A program made the translations under genes and the position numbers. DNA of 64,000 bases from Datura wrightii (Eukaryota > Streptophyta > Magnoliopsida > Solanales > Solanaceae). How positions within the stretch are numbered: position 1 is the stretch's first letter; every line of letters starts with the position of its first letter. Positions 61,200 to 64,000 of this stretch are shown here, one piece after another. The stretch lies in NCBI GenBank assembly GCA_035772735.1, contig JASDFA010000016.1, positions 175,093,001 to 175,157,000 on the forward strand, written 5' to 3'. The notes under the pieces are model-generated. The model saw only the letters and a program-made list of their open reading frames with translations, ran no database searches and was not told the origin of the DNA.

Positions 61200-62362
61200 G
61201 GTACTTAGCCATCATATCTGCTTCGGCTTCCCAAGTAGCTCCCTCTATAAGCTAATTCCTCTAAAGGACTTTCACTGAAGCGACCTCTTTGTTCCTCAAC
61301 TTTTGAACCTGACGGTCAAGAATCTTAACAGGGGCTTCCTCATAGGTGAGGCTATCCTTCACACCAATCCTCTCTACGGGTACAACTAGATCTGGATCGC
61401 CAATGCACTTTTTCAATAAGGACACATGAAAAACTAGATGTTCTGATGTTAACTCTGCGGGCAACTCCAACTCATAAGCCACCTTGCCAATGCGCCTCAG
61501 TATCCTGTAAGGACCAACATATCAGGGACTAATTTTTCCCTTCTTACCTAATCTCATCACCCCCTTCATGGGTGACACATTCAAAAATACCCAATTATCA
61601 ATATTGAACTCAATCTTTCTCCTCCTCATGTCTGCATAAGATTTCTGACGATTGTGAGCTATCTTTAGCCTTTCTTTAATAAGCTGAGCCTTCTCCATAG
61701 ATTTATGAACTGAATATGGCCCTATCAACATAGCCTCTCCTACCTTAACCTATCCAATAGGTGATCTATATCTCCGCCCATAAATAGCCTCAAACAGAGC
61801 CATCTGAATGCTGGACTGATAACTGTTATTGTAGGCAAACTTTATGAGAGGAAAGTGATCATACAAACTACCCTTGAAATCAATTATGCAAGATCTCAAC
61901 ATTTCCTCCAAGGTATGAATGGTCCACTCCGCCTGACCATCTATCTGCGGGTGAAAAGCTGTGCTAATCTTTACCTGAGTACCAAGGCCATTTGGAACAA
62001 CCTCTAAAACTACAACGTAAATTGAGTGCCCCTAAAAAAATGATGGATATAGGGACTCCATATAACTTGACTAACTCCCAAATGTAAAGTCTAGCATAGT
62101 CCACGGCTGAATTCATAGTCTTAACTAGTAGAAAATATGTTGATTTAGTCATCTGATCCACAATCACCCATATAAGATTATGCTGTCGGAGCGCATGAGG
62201 TAAACCTGTGATGAAGTCCATATTTATCTCTTCCCATTTCCAAGTTGGCATACTAATATCATGTAGCATACCTCCCAGTCTATAATTCTCAACCTTCACC
62301 TCTTAGCAATTTTGGACACTTAGCCACAAATTTTGCAATGTCCTTCTTCATTACATTCACCT
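61200..62362 (-). pseudogene. second chromovirus: integrase and chromodomain remnant
   Basis: From right to left: the zinc-binding end of integrase (KKDIAKFVAKCP, ~62340), the core at 62299-61964 (WEEINMDFITGLP, IWVIVDQMTKSTYF), the C-terminal part at 61731-61522 (AHNRQKSYADMRRRKIEF, VFLNVSPMKGVMR) and the GPY/chromodomain link at 61482-61261 (HVSLLKKCIGDPDLVVPVER, KEVASVKVL). Breaks: a shift in the core after SIIFLG and stops near 61540 and 61780. RT, protease, gag and the 5' LTR are absent. The sequence changes abruptly at about 62362, where another element starts. Confidence 0.8.
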
Positions 62363-62393
62363 ATAGACTTCCCGTGGATCACGGTTGTTCGGC

Positions 62394-63659
62394 TTGTTGG
62401 GTATAACTACATGCAAGTGCACGTGGTCGAACAAGTAGTAAAGTGGCTCAAGTAAGCCAAGTATCGATCCCACAGGGACTGGACTAAGGTATTAATCTAA
62501 TCAAGTTTCAATGAATGTTAACTCTAAAATGCAGACAACAATGTTGAAAAAGATTTTGATATTTTGTTTCCTAATTTTATACTAAGTCTAAAACGAATAT
62601 ACAATTTGAGTCTGAACTATAAGTATGAGCATGCTGAGGTTAAATGAACATGTAGAGAAATAAATTATCGATACAATTTGATTAATCTTTCCTCCGGTTG
62701 CTAGTCAAGAATTATTGCCTATGGATTAAAACTCTCGTATTTAACCCAACTTAAGAATCATGAACCTTCCACCTACATTTCCGTGATAAAACGAAATTCA
62801 TGTTCTAGCCATACAAAACCGATTCCTTAATTGACTAATACGACTTTTAGGTATATTTCTATCCTGAAGGTAAATGAATTCTCAATTTTCCCAAATTAAG
62901 AAAAGATCATATCCTATCAATTCACAACTTTCCAATTTCTTGCTCTCTCGAGTGAAACCGGACTTTTTAGATATACATTAACGTTGGCAACACATTAACG
63001 CAGTAAGAACAAGAATCAATAGAACAACCATGAAAGAAAAGATGAAAAACCAATTTATCAATAATCACATTTCAATACAACTGTTCTTAACCTTAGTAAG
63101 AAGGGAATCTAGCCACTCATTGGTGGATTAAACATCGTTAAATGAGTGTTAATCATACAAGCAATTGAAATAAAGAAGAAGGAGATAGAGAAAAACCCTG
63201 AGATTTTCGTCCCCTCAACTGCCTGTAACCCACGTTCTTGCTCCACCAAGTCAGCATTTCTAAAATAAAACCTAAGTGTGCTATTTATACTAGTGGAAAT
63301 TTTTCCCGGAATAACAAGCAATGTGTCACGGAGTGTATCGCGGAGCACTGACTCCGTGACGCGGTGTGTATCGTGGAGCACTGCCTCCGTGACACGTTGC
63401 TGTTCCACCACAGGCCAAATTTTGCATTTTTTCTTGTTGACTTTCACGTTTTGCTCTTGATTCCATTCCTCCACTATACCAAATCATGAATTAGTTCCTC
63501 AAATGCATTATTAACCTTCAAAAACAAGGACTAATCATGTTGGTTAGTATATATTCACATTTACATAAAATCACATGAGAATGTATATAAATAATTAGAT
63601 AAACAAGACTAAATTAAGTTATAAAGTAGCACCTGGGCATGCAATTATGCCCAAGATCA
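62394..63659 (-). repeat. Athila/Tat-type LTR (3' LTR position), approximate start
   Basis: Left side TTGTTGGGTATAACTACATG, then CAAGTGCACGTGG and CGATCCCACAGGGAC, words typical of these LTRs; the right end is CCCAAGATCA at 63659. Directly right, AAGTGTGGGGTTG (minus strand, 63672-63660) is a good polypurine tract, so the internal region extends beyond the window. A cluster of CACGGAGTGTATCGCGGAGC / CTCCGTGACGCG words is at 63325-63410. The 32 bases 62362-62393 are unassigned. Confidence 0.6.
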
Positions 63660-64000
63660 CAACCCCACACTTAAAGTCTTGTTCGTTCTCGAACAAACCT
63701 TTTACATCTCATGCACATGAAGATTTACACATAGCTAAATTTAGCAAGACAATTCAAGCTATGACTACAATGACTGTTTAAGATAGCAAGCTAAAAATAG
63801 AGAATGCACGATTTAGTCATTGAAATGAAATACAATTATGTTAAGACTTCCTAACCTCAAGAATTGACTCTCTATCTTAGCAAACTCATGTAAATCAACT
63901 GATCAAGAAATCCAACATGAATTATATCCTTCATTAAACATGTGCCCTCACAACAAGAGAGTTACCCATTTTCACACGCAAATTTTTAAATCACAATATG
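63660..64000 (-). other. start of the internal region of the element continuing past the window
   Basis: A polypurine tract at its left edge, then AT-rich untranslated sequence. No coding signature within the window. Confidence 0.5.

Noticed and set aside
1..64000. tRNA, rRNA or miRNA genes
   Set aside because: I found no cloverleaf with A and B boxes and no rRNA-like sequence. Several LTR hairpins exist, but none has a convincing miRNA precursor shape by eye; a covariance-model scan would be needed.

Overview
The window is plant nuclear DNA, most likely from a large, repeat-rich Solanaceae genome (pepper or tobacco type). Four things point there: split genes with GT-AG introns, an RTE-type LINE with the 3' tail I associate with Solanaceae, integrated pararetroviruses, and several Ty3/gypsy families nested in one another. 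I see one host gene. It lies at the left end on the minus strand and encodes a FYVE zinc-finger plus SYLF protein (485 codons in four coding exons, with a 5' UTR intron), the architecture of the Arabidopsis endosome/autophagy proteins of the CFS group. A LINE fragment sits in its first coding intron.

From 5.7 to 20.9 kb there is a stack of insertions: a Tourist-like MITE (6021-6729, TAA target duplication), then an element with ~115 bp terminal inverted repeats (7575-7690 and 20748-20863). Its interior is filled by two pararetrovirus (Caulimoviridae-like) copies lying head to tail. Copy A (8261-~13.2 kb) is truncated at an (AAT)n tract and heavily broken. Copy B (13792-~20.6 kb) keeps one 1,363-codon coat-protease-RT-RNase H frame with only two in-frame stops. 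Both have a second large ORF that I cannot assign to a family, and both have a TATA box, a close AATAAA and a hairpin in the leader. Neither has an integrase, LTRs or a recognisable movement protein. They are old broken copies in a genome, not replicating viruses.

From 20.9 to 30.4 kb there is a complete but decayed minus-strand chromovirus (Tekay/Del-like), with 2.1 kb LTRs and TGTAT target duplications. From 31.3 to 48.8 kb a Ty1/copia-type LTR plus gag is split by a 14.45 kb minus-strand Athila/Tat-type element (33206-47656, target duplication AACGT). That element has gag-protease and a transposon-protein-like ORF but no RT or integrase, and it is itself interrupted by a 3.1 kb solo LTR (39207-42343, target duplication CTAGG) carrying a 39 bp minisatellite. 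From 48.8 to 57 kb a second Athila-type gag-protease is split by a solo LTR (49567-53900, ATTGA), which is split in turn by another solo LTR (51017-53063, GTATC). The right end holds an Athila-type 3' region, a second chromovirus fragment (LTR plus integrase/chromodomain) and a further Athila-type LTR.

The most unusual general pattern is that most of the LTR families carry, at the same place in U3, a dense cluster of short CG-containing near-palindromes whose sequence is family specific. The least explained genes are the conserved RG-rich/tryptophan-rich ORF3 of the two pararetrovirus copies and an 85-codon ORF joined to its neighbours by ATGA overlaps in copy B only.
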